Made by a program: the position numbers and the translations under genes. The notes beneath the pieces are model-generated. The model was given only the letters and a program-made list of their open reading frames with translations, had not been told where the DNA came from and searched no databases. Below are positions 11,709 to 24,558 of a stretch of 64,000 bases of DNA, one piece after another. How positions within the stretch are numbered: position 1 is the stretch's first letter; each line of letters opens with the position of its first letter. Where the stretch lies: the NCBI GenBank assembly GCA_034008185.1, contig CM067081.1, forward strand, positions 102,991,265-103,055,264, in the 5' to 3' direction. This stretch comes from Gorsachius magnificus (lineage: Eukaryota; Chordata; Aves; Pelecaniformes; Ardeidae).

Positions 11709-13442
11709 TTTTTCTCCAGCGGAGGAGTAGCAGACCTTCTGTCACCAGAAAACTCATGTTACCGAGCAGATAACAGATCCAGATGGGGTGGCTCTAAGTC
11801 CAGCACTGCATCATATGCATACTGCACACCCAGGCATGGGCCGTATTTTTGGGTGCTGGTGTTTTTCCTTCCCCGTAGGACAGACTAGGGCTGGGTGGGT
11901 CTCACCAGACCTTTGCGCAGGTCCAACTGTTACTTGCCAGCATTCGGAATTAAGAAGAAATCCCATCACGAGCAAACGCAGTGCAAAGACAAACCACGAG
12001 GAGCGTGGTTTCGGCTGTCAGCTGTTTGGTGGGGGGGAACGTGACCTTGCACGGGGCTCAGCCAAGAGCCTGGGCAGCTGTCAGGACCCAGCCACAGAGA
12101 AAACACACAGGGGTTTCACCCCACGGCTGCCCGGCACCGTCCTTGTGGGTGCCCGCAAATGAGTCGGGACGTGGGGCAGGGAGAAACAGACCACACGGGG
12201 CAAGAGGGGTCCCCACCACCAATGCAGGAGGGCTTGCCCGTTCGCTGTGAAACACCTCAACTCCCGAGCAGTTTGATGGCTAGCAGCTAATCGTGTTTAA
12301 GCATAATAGGACAAAATAGCCACGCTTCCAGCAATACGAGCAGGGCTAGGTTGGAGGAGTCTTATGAAATATCACCCAGGGGTGACAGGCTTATTTTGGT
12401 GCATCAGATTGAAGTACACCCACCCAGATCTTTCCAGCCTTAACGGGCCAGCATGTGGCTAGTTTTCCAATTTCCCAAACTATGGGTGGTCACAGATTTT
12501 AAGATCAAGGTATCCTAGCCATAATACGGCATGGTCCCCTGTAAAGCACCCACCAAGCTCTGCTGTGGGCTGGTAGCTTCTGGCTGAGCCAAGGCGTATC
12601 TCTCTGAGAGCTACTCAGCATTGGAGTGAGACACGGGGAGCGTGCAGAAGGGGGACCTGGCTAGCACTCAGCTTCAGTGAATCTGCCCTAAAGTGGTCTG
12701 GGAGGGCAGCTGACTAATTATATTTCTTGTCTTGTGGAAAGGAGGTAATTTTGGTCACTTCTGCCAAAGTTTGCTTTCTGGAGTTTTGTCAGAGTCCCAG
12801 GTCGCTTCAAACAACAGCAGTGACCAGAGCAGCTATTTTCCATCTGTCTTTGGCAAAGAGAGCTGCTCACTTTCCTCATGAGTGTGGAGGCTGCTGATGT
12901 GGTCTGAGCTTTTTGCCTCGTCTAGATTAGATGCTGGATTGGGCTCCCTGCAAAATCAACGCAGCAAAGTTAGAATAAAACACAGAGGCTTGCTTACCTC
13001 CCAAGCACATCCAGCCGTGCTTTGGGGCTGGTTATTCATTGACCTTCAGTTATAATACAGGGGGTAAGTTTTGATTCTCAGAGCTTGAAATGGCCTGTGG
13101 TCTTCCACCTTGAGCCCTTGTGGTGCCACAAACAGAGACGATGAGCAGAGGTGGAGGAGCTGCTGATATGGGGCTGTCCTCTGGGCGTTCCCTCAGACTT
13201 GAATTTATGCTCCATCACATCGTGCGAAGAAGCCAGACCTCATCGAACTTCAAAGGCTCTTACCGCATTCATCATTTCAGGTGGGTTTGTTCATGGCACA
13301 GAAGCTTGCGGGCACAGTTTATTTGAAAAACATCAGATAAGAAAGGGTTTGCTTTGGCTTCTGTCTTGTCTGTTGAATGCATGAGCAAGGAGGGAACACC
13401 AATATCTGAAGTATCTCTAGTCTCCTCACTTAGATGGGATTT

Positions 13443-13712
13443 AGAATCATAGAATCATAGCATCGTTTAGGTTGGAAAAGACCTTTAAGATCACCAAGCC
13501 CAACCGTTAACCTAACCCTGCCATCCCACCACTAAACCATGTCCCTAAGCACCTTGTCTGCCTGTCTTTTAAATACCTCCAGGGATGGGGACTCGACCAC
13601 TTCCCTGGGCAGCCCGTTCCAGTGCTTAACAACCCTTTCATTGAAAAAAATGTTTCCTAATATCCAACCTAAACTTCCTCTGATGCAACTTGAGGCCATT
13701 TATGAGCACTTA
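13443..13712 (-). mobile_element. CR1 LINE 3' fragment, minus strand
   Basis: Read on the minus strand this is the C-terminal end of CR1 ORF2 plus the 3' tail. On the plus strand it begins with two imperfect copies of the tail octamer complement (AGAATCATAG), then TTTAGGTTGGAAAAGACC, and continues into the antisense of the ORF2 C-terminus. It stops near 13712 after CAACTTGAGGCC, where the 5' truncation lies. About 270 bases remain. It is a dead copy: no reverse-transcriptase core is present. The subfamily resembles that of the copy at 38189. Confidence 0.93.
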
Positions 13713-16700
13713 GGATTGTTGTGTGTTACAGAGGCTGAAGAGCACGTTTATCTCTTGTGAAGAGGCGCATGCCCCTATGAGACCAGATGGGTGGCATTTC
13801 TGATTGTACTAGCTCAATCTAATTAAGCACATGTAGCTTGGGTCTGAAAAGTGCTTTCTGGTTACCTTGTTTGGTAACCATGCAGTCTGGGCAGGAGTCC
13901 CACCTATGTCATATCTGATAGCTGTAACAGGGTCACACACCGACCATGGATATGTCTACATGCGATCTAATTTAAGCTCTTCCGACAGCATCAAATTCTG
14001 CACAATTCTGTCACAACACTCCCAGCAGCCTACATCTATAGATTTATTCTATTTATTATTTTATTAGTGCCTGATGGGTGTCTGGATTTTGCTGTGGTAG
14101 ATCTACACGCAATTTAAAGCCTCAGGACCAGCCCCCTGTGTGTGTTTTTGTATCCTTCCTTTCATAGATCTAAAACACACCTCCTGAAGTTATTGTGAAT
14201 CAGGTAAGATCATCAGAGGTGCCATGAGACAGGACGTAAAAAAATACCTGTTGGACTCTGTCCCCATGACCTTGGTTTTGCACTGATAAGGAGCAAAATT
14301 CAGCTGGATGTGACTCCACTCATGTTGGCATGACTGATAGTGAAAAATCTCACATCGCGAATTATTTCAGTGGCTGCTGAAGAAGCAGCGAAAGTCAGCA
14401 TGCATGAGTTTTAACAGGAAAGCAAATTAATTTCAGCAAAGAACTTAAGGCCTCACCTCTGAAGCTCCAAATGCTGTATTTTTAGTAAAGCTGCTCATTG
14501 TTTGAACAAGGCACTTCTGCACACAAGTGTTTGCCTTTCATTTCCATCAGGGTGCAAGTTCCCTTCTGCCTTCTCCTCTCTTCCAGGATCCCCTGTGTGA
14601 TGATAGGCATGGGGGAATATAGCAGTGTCCATGGAAAAGCTCAGAAAGAATGACAGGTTGAGTATTTAGGATGGTGTTTAAAATAATACTTTTAATACTG
14701 CATTGAGGACTACCTTTATAGCACCAACGACAACAGAATTTTATTGCTGCACATACCCTCTTTAGTGTGCAGCAGACACTGCCAAAATGGTTCTAGTTAT
14801 TGCATTAGGGGTGCATGAACAACAAAAACTACTCCGTACTGTCGGACATCCCTGACACAGGATTAGGGATCTGACAGCCCTCAATGTTTTATGACCTGTC
14901 TCCTTCTGCATCAAGGTGTGCATAACTCATAGGGTCTGAGCTGACAGATCAACAGGTGAACAAAATGCCCAAAACCTTGGGGATCCTGAAGGCGTCCTTG
15001 CCCCGTGCCATGGACAGGGAAGCCTACAAACCCTGGCAATCACTACCAGGCCTCAAAAAAATGGCACCAGGACCCACAGGTCCAATGCTGATGGGAAATT
15101 TTCAGGACAAAACACTTGAACGATTTCACTGCTCACAGAATTTCTTGTAGAAAAGAAATGTCTGTTTCTGTTGGATCCAAATCTGAAGGAATCCAGGGAG
15201 TCACCCTCTTCTCATTCAAGTTAAACCACTACCTGAGCATGTTTCTCTTTTTCACGAGGTGCTTTCTTTTAGGAAATGGTGGGTCCTACTCCAGCAGCTA
15301 CAGATAGAATGTCCTATTTCTTTTACACTGAAAGAGTAGGCAAGGATTTTGCTTCAGCTGAGCCATTGTACTCCATATGTTAGAGAGAACCAACTAGGAA
15401 ACACACACAAAAGCTCTTCTAGCTTTACAATGACTGCAAACATCCCAGAACACCTTCTCACACAAACAATGGAATAGGCAGAAGCTTTGATTTCCTGACA
15501 CTTCCGGATGTATCCACATTAGCCAAAAATAGTAAAAGCCTGGAAATAAGAAGGTAAAGACAAATCTCATACATGCCTTAATTCTTTCATTAAATGACAC
15601 TCTCTCACTCCAAAGGGCTTCCCATCCCTCTCCAAAGTGGCACATACATTCAGCTTCTTCAAATGTACAGGGAAAAGGGATGCCATCTTCCCGGGTTTTC
15701 AGCATTGCTCAGCTGACTGTGTCATGCCTTTGGGAGAAGATCTGCCATAGACCACAAGCGCGGGGCTGCGAAGGCAAATGTACTGCCTTGACCAGGTCTT
15801 GTGTGAAGGGTTTTGAGGCTGTTATTAATAAACATGCTTCTCTTTTTGATGAATAGTAATAGGACACAAATTTGCCTTTAAACTTCTTGTATGTGTGCGG
15901 AAGAGTAATTTTCCTGACTGTGGAAAAAACTTACCTCTGAAAATGCAGGGTTGGGTTATACCAGTACTCACTGCTTCAACATGGGTTTCACCAATTCTGT
16001 TCAGCCTCTTTAAGGGGATTAAAGGCCAAGCTCACACCCCTCTTGGGAAACCAACAGGACACTTTTGTGATCAGGATGCCAGCAGGACCCAGCCTGAGAC
16101 CGGAAGCCAAAATGGTTGAGCTGGAGATCTTCGCACCACCTCTGTAGTCTTCTCTTAGAGTTGCAAGTTTAGTTGTATAAATCATTGAGCTTTTCCTTTA
16201 GTGACTGGTCCTGTCCGCTCCCTTCCAACTATTGCTAATGGATCTGAATTTTTTTCCCCAAACTTTTAAATTTGAAAACACAAGAGAGAGATAAATTCCT
16301 CAACCTCACAGCTGATGAGAAAATGAAATATGTCATCTTAAAACAGCCAACATTTCTGTTGAAGGTTATTTGTTTGCCAAAGCATACATTCCTCATTAAA
16401 AGAAATAGAGAAAGCAAGGACTCCAAAATTTGTGGCAGTGCAGGTTCTAGGTAATGATGGCAAATTGGCTCAGGTAAGCATAGGGCAAGGCTGCAGAGAT
16501 GTGTCTCTTTGCTCTTGAAAATAAAGGGCAAAGCAGTGAAGCAGGGGAGAAGGTACAGAATACTGTGAATTTGTCCTTGTTCAGTGCTTAATTGGACAAA
16601 AAAGCTATTTAGCTCTGCTACCGTTGAAAATACACATATAAAAATATTTTTATGAAAAGGGAAAAGAAGTGTGTTTATGAATTCACTACTGTCCTATTGA

Positions 16701-17705
16701 TTTTTCGATGGCCTTAGAAGGACCCCTAAGCCTTTGCCCCCAAAAGCATGGCCACTTACTGCAAGACTAGCTTGAAAACCCGAGCACAGTCCAGGGGCAA
16801 CACTGTTGGTGCGTGAAAATTCAGACCCACACTCCCATGGAAGAGCATAAATGACAAAGTGATAAAGGAGAATGTAGGAAGAATGAGGGGAATAAATGGA
16901 CCTATGCCTTAGGAAAGAAAACAGTCCCAGGCCTTGTTAACCAGAAAAAGGGCAGCTACACTTACAAACTGCCAGATACCTGCAGCTTGGCAAAAGATGG
17001 AGGTGTCAGCTACAAATGGCAGAGAGAAAAGGACTTCCTCACAACCTCCCTCCTAATAAAGCCATGCTATTCCTGGCCGGGAGATGGCATGGGAACTATG
17101 GGAGAGCTGTTTTAGCAGCTTGCAATCCTGAGCTCGAAACCCACTTTGTCCCACACACTCTGTTTTCCACCAGGATACACTTTTTCCTCCCTGTCATTGG
17201 TGGCCCTAAGTTTCAGCACGCTGGGCAGGATCCTGCACGCTCCCACACCCTGGCCTAGCAAAGAGAGTGAGTGCCCTTTGCAAGGCAGGAGGCAGGTCAC
17301 ACACTTAGGATTAACTTCATCTGGCTCATGATCAGCAAAATAAAACTTGTTGTTACTTTTAAAAATCAAATCCTGCAGGACTTACAGAAAAGGGCAATGT
17401 GGCACCTCTTCTCTCCTACCTATGGAGGAGGAAAGCAGGAGACAGGGTCACAGGCCTGTTGCAGGTACAGCAGGTGGTAAATTTAATAAAAGAGGGAGAT
17501 CATAGTGCTGGTGGCAGGAGAAACAGAGTTCCTCACTATTAAAGCCGGGTGATGAGTTTTCATCAAGTATTTTACATTCCGAGAAGTAAAGTTGCATTGG
17601 ATGAAACTATTTTCAAATGTTTAACAAGTAAAGAAACTTAAAATAGATTTTTTTAAGAAGCCACAGATATCTGAGAACTGATAAAGTTAAGTCCATTCCA
17701 CACTT

Positions 17706-17728
17706 TAAAAACAAACAAACAAACAAAA
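17706..17728. repeat. CAAA tetranucleotide repeat
   Basis: About five AAAC units. Simple sequence repeat. Confidence 0.8.
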
Positions 17729-17779
17729 CCAGTGTGTGATAAAGAGTGGGAACACAGAGTTGGTGTATCCCAAACTTAC

Positions 17780-17877
17780 TTCTGCTTTGGATCACCATCC
17801 AAACGTCATCATCCTGTGCAGCTTTTAGAGACAGCCTGTATTTCTTTGAAGTATGATGATAAGGGCTGTCCAAACAA
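17780..17877 (-). CDS. Weak candidate internal exon, unidentified
   Basis: On the minus strand a short open segment includes the peptide KYRLSLKAAQDDDVW, which has a compositionally protein-like mix of charged, aromatic and aliphatic residues. It is bounded downstream by a strong donor: the exon would end at 17780 with AGCAGAA, followed by GTAAGT. Upstream there are two possible acceptors, GAGCAG before 17877 or GGACAG before 17865, after a moderately pyrimidine-rich stretch. Either would give an exon of 98 or 86 bases. I do not recognise the protein, and no neighbouring exon was found. It could be chance; the frame beyond the donor reads as low-quality hydrophobic sequence, as an intron would. 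Confidence 0.2.
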
Positions 17878-18117
17878 CTGCTCAGGGTTGTAGGCGCTGG
17901 GAGGGTTCCCCTAGGCTGTCATATATGGTTACAAACCACACAGCGTAGACACCTGGGGAGAAGGGTTTATGCCCCAGCCTTTACTTTGGGCATGCTTGTG
18001 CCTGGTACCATACTTCATCTCCCCAGGATGCCTCAGAGGAGCTCTATAGGCCGTTCAGAGATCGTATTATTGTAGTTGTGCGGAAGGATCCAAAAAAGCC
18101 TTGATTTTGAGGCTACT

Positions 18118-18170
18118 TTTAAATAAATAAATAAATAACTTAATTCATTAATACGTCAAAAAAAAAAAAA
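18118..18170. repeat. AAAT repeat followed by poly-A
   Basis: About five AAAT units (18118-18137) are followed after some 20 bases by a run of 13 A at about 18158-18170. It could be the relic of a retroposed tail, but no recognisable element body lies next to it. Confidence 0.7.
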
Positions 18171-20137
18171 GACAGTTCTGACATTATCTGTTGGGTTGAT
18201 CAAGCTGTTCCATACTGTTTGCTCTTTATTTACCTGCATTTGTATTCTAATGTTTACTGTAACACAAAGTCAAAAGTACTTTGACACAAAGAGCCATGCT
18301 GAGCAGTTGAGAACCCAAGAAGAAATGAGAACATTTTGTTTCAAAAAGACCAAAACATCCATCCAACACGGCTGGAATCTTCCCTCCTGAAGCAAAACTG
18401 CAGCAAAATCATCTTGATTGATTGATTCTTGGCCCCAGAGTGGTATTCGTCAGTTCAGCCATTTCATCATATGTGTGATTCAGCACGTTGGTAAGAACTT
18501 CAGGGTGCAAAGTACAGATTCACAATCTCCTGTGAGACCAAAGGACATAATGTGTTCTATAAGGGTCTACAGCTTACTGGTATATGCATATTGTGCACTG
18601 GTTAATGCTTGTTACAGATCCAAGTTTGAGAGGCATTGATGGGCCCATCCTAGCACAGGCTCTTCAGCCAGCCTTGTAGCAGGAGCTGCATGGTCCCCTA
18701 TGGGTCATCTTGGGGTCTACAGGACAGCTGCATTTCTGTGTTTTGTAGCAGGATATATTATTGCTGGGGCCATGCCGACAACGTAACTGTGTCTGCTAGT
18801 TTCTGTTTCTTTCCAAGACGACACATTATTTTTATTCTTCATGTTTACCAAGCAGGAACCTATGAAAATCAGAGATGTTACCCTGTCAGTCTGGGGCATA
18901 GCTGGTAAAATTCGCAGCAATGAAAGTAGCGTCTGTGTGATTTTCTTAGGGACAAAAATCAGAAGTTAGAAAGTGCTGATTATGCTAAACCAGAAACTTG
19001 TCTGTTAGTTCCAAAATAATACTTTAAAAAAAGCCCAGGCATTGGTTAATGGGCTATATTCACAGGCTAAGAAGCAACAAGAGCAAGAAAATCCCTGACT
19101 GAAAAGTTGACTGAAAGTTAGTCCACAGGTTCCCCCATTGGGAGCACTGTGTTCTTCAGAGACGCGTGTTTACGGGTCATCAGCAAATGGTGCCTTTCAG
19201 AGAGCATCTGATTATTTTCATGATCCAGAAGCAAGGGTAAAATCCTCCTCCCAGAAAAGACAGAGGAAGTTTTCACCAGGGGCAGGATTTTCTCCTGCGT
19301 AATCTTAGAATAATTTCTTCATAGTTCATTTCCCCTTCTGTTGACAACACTGGATACACCTTGCTGTCTTCTCAGGTCTGTATGGGGCTCAGATGTCACC
19401 CCGTGGTTGGGAACATCTCTGCCCCTTCTCTCCCCTGCACGGCCCCTGTTGCCTTCTCTTGAGGGGGAGGGGGTACAAGGTGGTCGGGACTCTCCAAGTC
19501 GAGCTGTTATCTGTTCTCTCTTGTCCCTTTTTGTCTCAATGTTTTGACACGCAGCCAGTCTTTTGTTTTGGCTTTTCATTAACTGAGTGTTTCTTTTGCC
19601 ATTGATCCAATGCTCACCCTGATCATTTCCATGGGGCACTCCACTGGGCCCCCTCTAGTTCTTGGGTAATTTTTCACCTTGTCCTCACACTGTGCAGTAC
19701 TTGACATTTTTCACCTGCTTCTTGAAACAATATGTTAAACAGCATCTCCTAGACCAGAATATGTGAAAATTCCCCTAAAGATAAACTTTAGTAGCATCCC
19801 CTTAAATGGTGGTTCTAGTTCCAAATAGCCACATCCACCCTCCTCCAGAAACAGGAGGAATGGCCAAAGGTTTGCAGATGGAGCATGTGTCCTCTGATTT
19901 ATCTTTCACATTTATCCCTGAGGTTCAACACATTTATGAGCCATTTCCAGTGTCCTAAAGGATCATTGCTCTTCTCTCCAGGTAAAGCTGTTCATTTTGG
20001 TTTACCCCCAGTGTGAAGAATTTCTGTGGAGTGCGAGAAAAAGCTTTTTTTCCATGTGATCTTTAAGGCCTCAGTAATGGTTGACCTCTGTTAGGCACTT
20101 CTGGAGAGCCTGCACACCTCTTCTGTAACATCTACCA

Positions 20138-20149
20138 ACACACACACAC
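20138..20149. repeat. Short CA microsatellite
   Basis: Six CA units. It sits just upstream of the duplicated TTTTAAGCAC segment. Confidence 0.7.
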
Positions 20150-20171
20150 TAAAAAAGGAGATTTAAGCACT

Positions 20172-20217
20172 GTTTTAAGCACAAACACACCATTTTGTGT
20201 TTTAAGCACAAACGCAC
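20172..20217. repeat. Tandem duplication, period 27
   Basis: GTTTTAAGCACAAACACAC at 20172-20190 recurs at 20199-20217 with a single difference. A shorter related piece, TTTAAGCAC, precedes them at 20162-20170. This looks like a small local tandem duplication. Confidence 0.7.
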
Positions 20218-23200
20218 GGTTGGTGATATATTTAGATAAACCCAGAAATACTTTCATCCATCTGAACTGTTCGCCCCTGGTTTTTCTGCTGTATTTCTGA
20301 TTTCCAGAAAAGGAGGATTACCCCACTAACTGCATGTCCAAGAAATGGCTGTTTTTATGGGAGCTGTGGCTCTGCTCACACCAGCCAGATAATACTGTAT
20401 AGGGAGTTGCAAACTTGCACTCAAGCCATCTGAAATACCATGCCTCTCTCCTGTCCAGCTCTGGCAAACCAGTTTTTCTCAGAGACGGTTTCAACTAGAA
20501 ACCATGCACAGGTAATGCAGGCTGTGCAGTCCAGCACTGGCTCGGGACTGGAGATTTGATCCGGACATCCCGATGTTGCCACTGGAGAGGAGATGTGGGC
20601 TTCTTGGATGAGGGCACGTGTGGGTGGGTGCTGGTCACTATGACAAGCTTGGTTACTAATGGTTACTAATCCACAAGCATTACCTGTGGATAACAGCTGG
20701 GAGCACCTGAAAGACTGAGGAAATTCTTCCTGAGCCTTTTCTCACCTCCAAGTAGAGGAAAACCAGAGGAGAACTAGCACCAAGGACTTTGCTGCGATGC
20801 CAGAGCAGACCGTCATTGCTCATCAGCAGCTCCCGGGACGCAGCCAGTGGCACAAGCGGCTCTTGTTGCCTGGCACATTTTGGGCAGGGTTAAGACAGGC
20901 AATGGTGGGGGGCAACAGCTTTGTAACTTGGGGCCCTTCCTGCACTGTCAAGACAACAGCCAGGGCAAGGGAATGCTTTTAAGCCACCAGACTCTCTGAA
21001 ACCTCCAGGCAGGATGGCAAAATCTGTCCCCAAGTGCAGTCTCAGATGGACATTTCCAAGTTTCCTGCTCACGAGGGTTTTTTCAATACCGCCACCACAG
21101 CGAGCATCTGGAAATGTCAGTTTAAATCAGCTGGTTTCTACGTTTGCTTCAGTGACCCGTTCCGTCCGCAGTGGCGCATTGCACCTGACAGGCAGGGAGC
21201 GTGTTGGGGATCCCCATTCCCTTGCTGCCCACCCCCTGTGCCGCTCTGACACCTCCGTGTCCAGGTACGGGCTGTGTCACTCCGCTCACCTCCACTTACC
21301 TGAACTGAGAAAAGTTTTAACAAGAAATGTAAAAAGTCTTTGTCCCATCTCAGGGGCAGTTACGTTCTCAGCATCGCTTTCCCCTGTCCCTCCTCCTTCC
21401 TGCTTTCCTGGTGATGTTGGATGCTTCAGTCTTGCCGTCAGCACGCCAGATGAGATGACACCGCCTCCAGCCTATGACCTGATGCTTACTGCAGGTGAAA
21501 AGTTCACTCAAAAAAAAATCTATATGATTAGGTGCTGCTGTCACTCATCCTCAGAAATCTTTCCACTTATTTATGGTAGCAGTTGCTGATCTATATGGAC
21601 ACCCATTTTGAAGATGGTAACTTTATTCTAATAGGTAATTCTATGCCTTCTTATTCCTGCAAGACAGGCTGAGCTATTTCTAAGGTCATGGCCCAGATCT
21701 GTGTCTCTACAATGAACTTTGACTGGGGTCATGCATTTAGTTTTCAGTGTGTCTGCAACTGAATGGACATTACACTGACCCCTGCTAAAGAAGCCAGTGC
21801 TGAAAATGCTGCCTTCAATAATTAATAGTAACTCGTTCTGATCCTTGGGCTGGCCAGTTAAGGTAGCAGATGTCAGGAGCAGCCAGGGCAGATGGCCTTG
21901 AGCCTTGTCCTCCTCACCAGTTGGGTGTCACAAAGTAGAAGGACCCTTGTTCAAATCTGCTTTTGGTTTCTCTTTCTTGCACAACATAAAACTGTCAAGC
22001 TGAGAATTACTCTTCCAATTCCTGCACCTAGGGAGAAGTAGACAAACCCCACTCTATTTGGATCTGATTTGGAAGAAGGGGTGCAGTGGCAGCATCCTGT
22101 GAAGCCCAGGAACTGAAATATGAGTTGTGATAAGATCGTAACATACAGAAGACAAAAAATTTTCCCAAACACATTAAATCCAATGAGATAGAGAAGTAAA
22201 CTGGCATTCTTGCCTCATTCTACCTGGAGAGGGGAAGAGAAAGGAAGTGCCGCCAATTAGTGATGCTCCACAAGGCATTTCCTTCTTCAGTCTTGTTTTC
22301 AGCTGCAAATTTAAAAGATCATGGAAACCTTGGGAGTTATTTTTCCTTCACAATTTCTTTTCCATCAGAACAGTTCCTGAAAATGAGGCCAGAAGAAAGC
22401 ATGGTGTTTTGTGCCTATCTAAAAACAAAATCTGTGAGCCTTTTCTCTAAAAAGCTGTCAGCTTCCCCTTTTTTGGAGGCAGTATATCTCAAACCTAGCA
22501 GCTGGTTAGCCTTTTCATGAATGTGAAAATACACCCCATCGGTCAAATCGCAGCCTTTCAGAAAAGAATAGCTTGCATACGCTTAACCAGAGTTGTTAGG
22601 TTTCAGCCAGAGACATCCCTGAAGAAGATGAGGGCAGGCTTCAACACCAGACTGAGCCTGAGTCCTTCTGAAACTAACTCTGGGCAGCGCCAGGAGAGCG
22701 GAGGACATGTCTCTCTCCTGAGGACCTCCCTGCTGACAGCCCACCTAACCTCGGGATGAAAACCTCAAAGATCAGAGAACTCGGCGTCTCGTTTGCCAGG
22801 GGGCCATTTCACCTGCCGTTATTTGCTACATTATCCCTGAGTTAACCTTTGCTTATCCAAATGCCTTTGCTGGCCACATAACAAGCGATGTGTAAACTGG
22901 AGCCTGCTCCTCTCCACCAGTGTGCCCCTGTAGCCTGCCCTGGCTAGGGGTGGAATTGCTCTGACGGCTGACCCGGGTGCCTCGCAGTGGTAGTTCCTAG
23001 CTAGTTTGGATGCCAGTTCCCCGCGGTGGTTTTACAAAAGTCTGGAAATACGGAACGTGATGTTTTATTCTTTTTCGAGAGTTAGTGAGAAGTCTGTGCA
23101 CATCCACATAGCCCTTGTTAAACTACATGGAAACAAAGATTAACCAGCAAAAGAATGTACAGCTGGGAAAATAATAGAAATTAATACCATTACATGCATC

Positions 23201-24417
23201 TGGTTTGCAGGAAAATTAAGATAAGGCCATAAGCCCTTAATAAGGCTAGACATTATAAACATAAGGGGAGGAGATTATAAGCATACCAAAAACCAGTCTG
23301 CATAAAGTGATTTATCATGGGCATGTTATAAGGTACTACCACGCCCTTCCCTCTATGAGATGGCTTAGGGGCTAATGAACAAATGAGGAGCACCAGGCTC
23401 CCCAGACACAGAAGTTGAAGGCAACAAGATTTACTACACCCATTCAGCCCCGGACCCACAAAGGAGCCAGCCCTCATTATTTTCAAGGGGGGTTATGGTG
23501 CTAAATACATCAAGGCCATCTTCCTCACTTTTGAGTGCCTGCCATTGTTGCTATTGAAAGCCACCAGAGTGGTGTCAGCCTCACCCCCGTGGCTCTGGCC
23601 CTCCATGTGGAGCCCGCACTGGCTGCAGATGGCAACCGGCAGCGCCCTGTCCCGTGAGCAACAAAGGGCCGGGAGAGTTACGGGGCGGCCACTTCACCCA
23701 ATTAGTGCTCTCCCTCCACTCGTAGGTAGGCAACACAATCTTACTGCCTGTTTCTGGCTGCTCACCAAGCTGCTTTGGAGAAGCTGTGCTCCTCCATCCT
23801 TGCTCCTTGCTCTTGCCTTCCCCTAGTTTGAGGTCAGGTCCCGCCTCCTATTTCCTACCATGAGCTACTGGAGCAGGTCGCCTGAAAAAACAGTGGAGCC
23901 TTCCCCTTTGGGAGGCTTCAAGGACAGGTTACACAAACCTTTGCTTATGATGGAATTTGGAGACTGACAGTTGGAGGGAGGGACATAGGATGAGTAAGTT
24001 GACCTGTCCAGACCACACCTTGCCCTGTGAGTCCATGCCTGCTCTGATCACCCTCACGGAGGTGTCCTAACATGTCCTTGCAAGCCTTGCAAGTGGCTGC
24101 TGAGGGCACCAGCTCCCAGGACTGCTGTAACTGGTGCCTCACTGCTGCCTGTGTCAGTAGGAAATGGATTTTTTCAGTGCAGCTTGAGCACGGTGCTGAT
24201 TTAATCCCTACCCGCTCTTCATGGAGGACAGCAGCTCTTCAGAAGACCTGTCTGCAGGGTTTACCCAGGTGGCTCTGGAGGCTCAATCCCCCATTGCTCT
24301 GTTAGCAACAAGAGCCCCATGTCCTCCTATGGGTCCCCAAGGCTACTCGCTAGCTGGGGACCCAGCCCTATGCTTTGTGAAGGCTTCTCAGGTTCCTCAT
24401 CCAGGCAAACCCAGAAA

Positions 24418-24558
24418 GCATAGAATCATAGAATGCTTTGGGTTGGAAGGGGCCTTTAGAGGCCATCTAGCCCAACTCCTCTGCAGCGAGCAGGGGCACC
24501 TTTAACTGGATCAGGTTGCTCAGAGCCCCATCCAACCTGGCCTTGAAGTGCTTGCATG
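24418..24558 (-). mobile_element. CR1 LINE 3' fragment, minus strand
   Basis: The plus strand reads from the complement of the CR1 tail octamers (ATAGAATCATAGAATG) through GGGTTGGAAGGGGCC. It then runs into the antisense of the ORF2 C-terminal residues ([13 protein letters not shown] type) and ends near 24558. About 140 bases remain. The tail and last codons are closer to the copy at 55907 than to those at 13443 and 38189. Confidence 0.92.

Larger units (their letters stand above)
9901..13442. other. Non-coding sequence with possible regulatory block
   Basis: No recognisable gene. The first part (about 10130-11165) is low in CpG, rich in TAAT/ATTA motifs and punctuated by T and C runs (10160-10171, 10741-10775). 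Its 3' portion is annotated separately as a candidate regulatory element. A TTG-rich simple repeat lies at 11680-11708. The remainder to 13442 shows nothing recognisable. Confidence 0.55.
13713..24417. other. Non-coding unique sequence, mostly featureless
   Basis: No clear gene in about 10.7 kb. Items worth noting are listed separately: a weak candidate exon near 17.8 kb on the minus strand, AAAC, AAAT and CA simple repeats, and a 27-base-period duplication near 20.2 kb. Reading frames such as 21014-21589 on the plus strand have no recognisable domain and are not supported as genes. Confidence 0.5.

Noticed and set aside
18158..18170. Poly-A tail of a processed pseudogene
   Set aside because: No gene-like body or target duplication was recognised upstream of the A run; more likely a simple repeat next to AAAT units.
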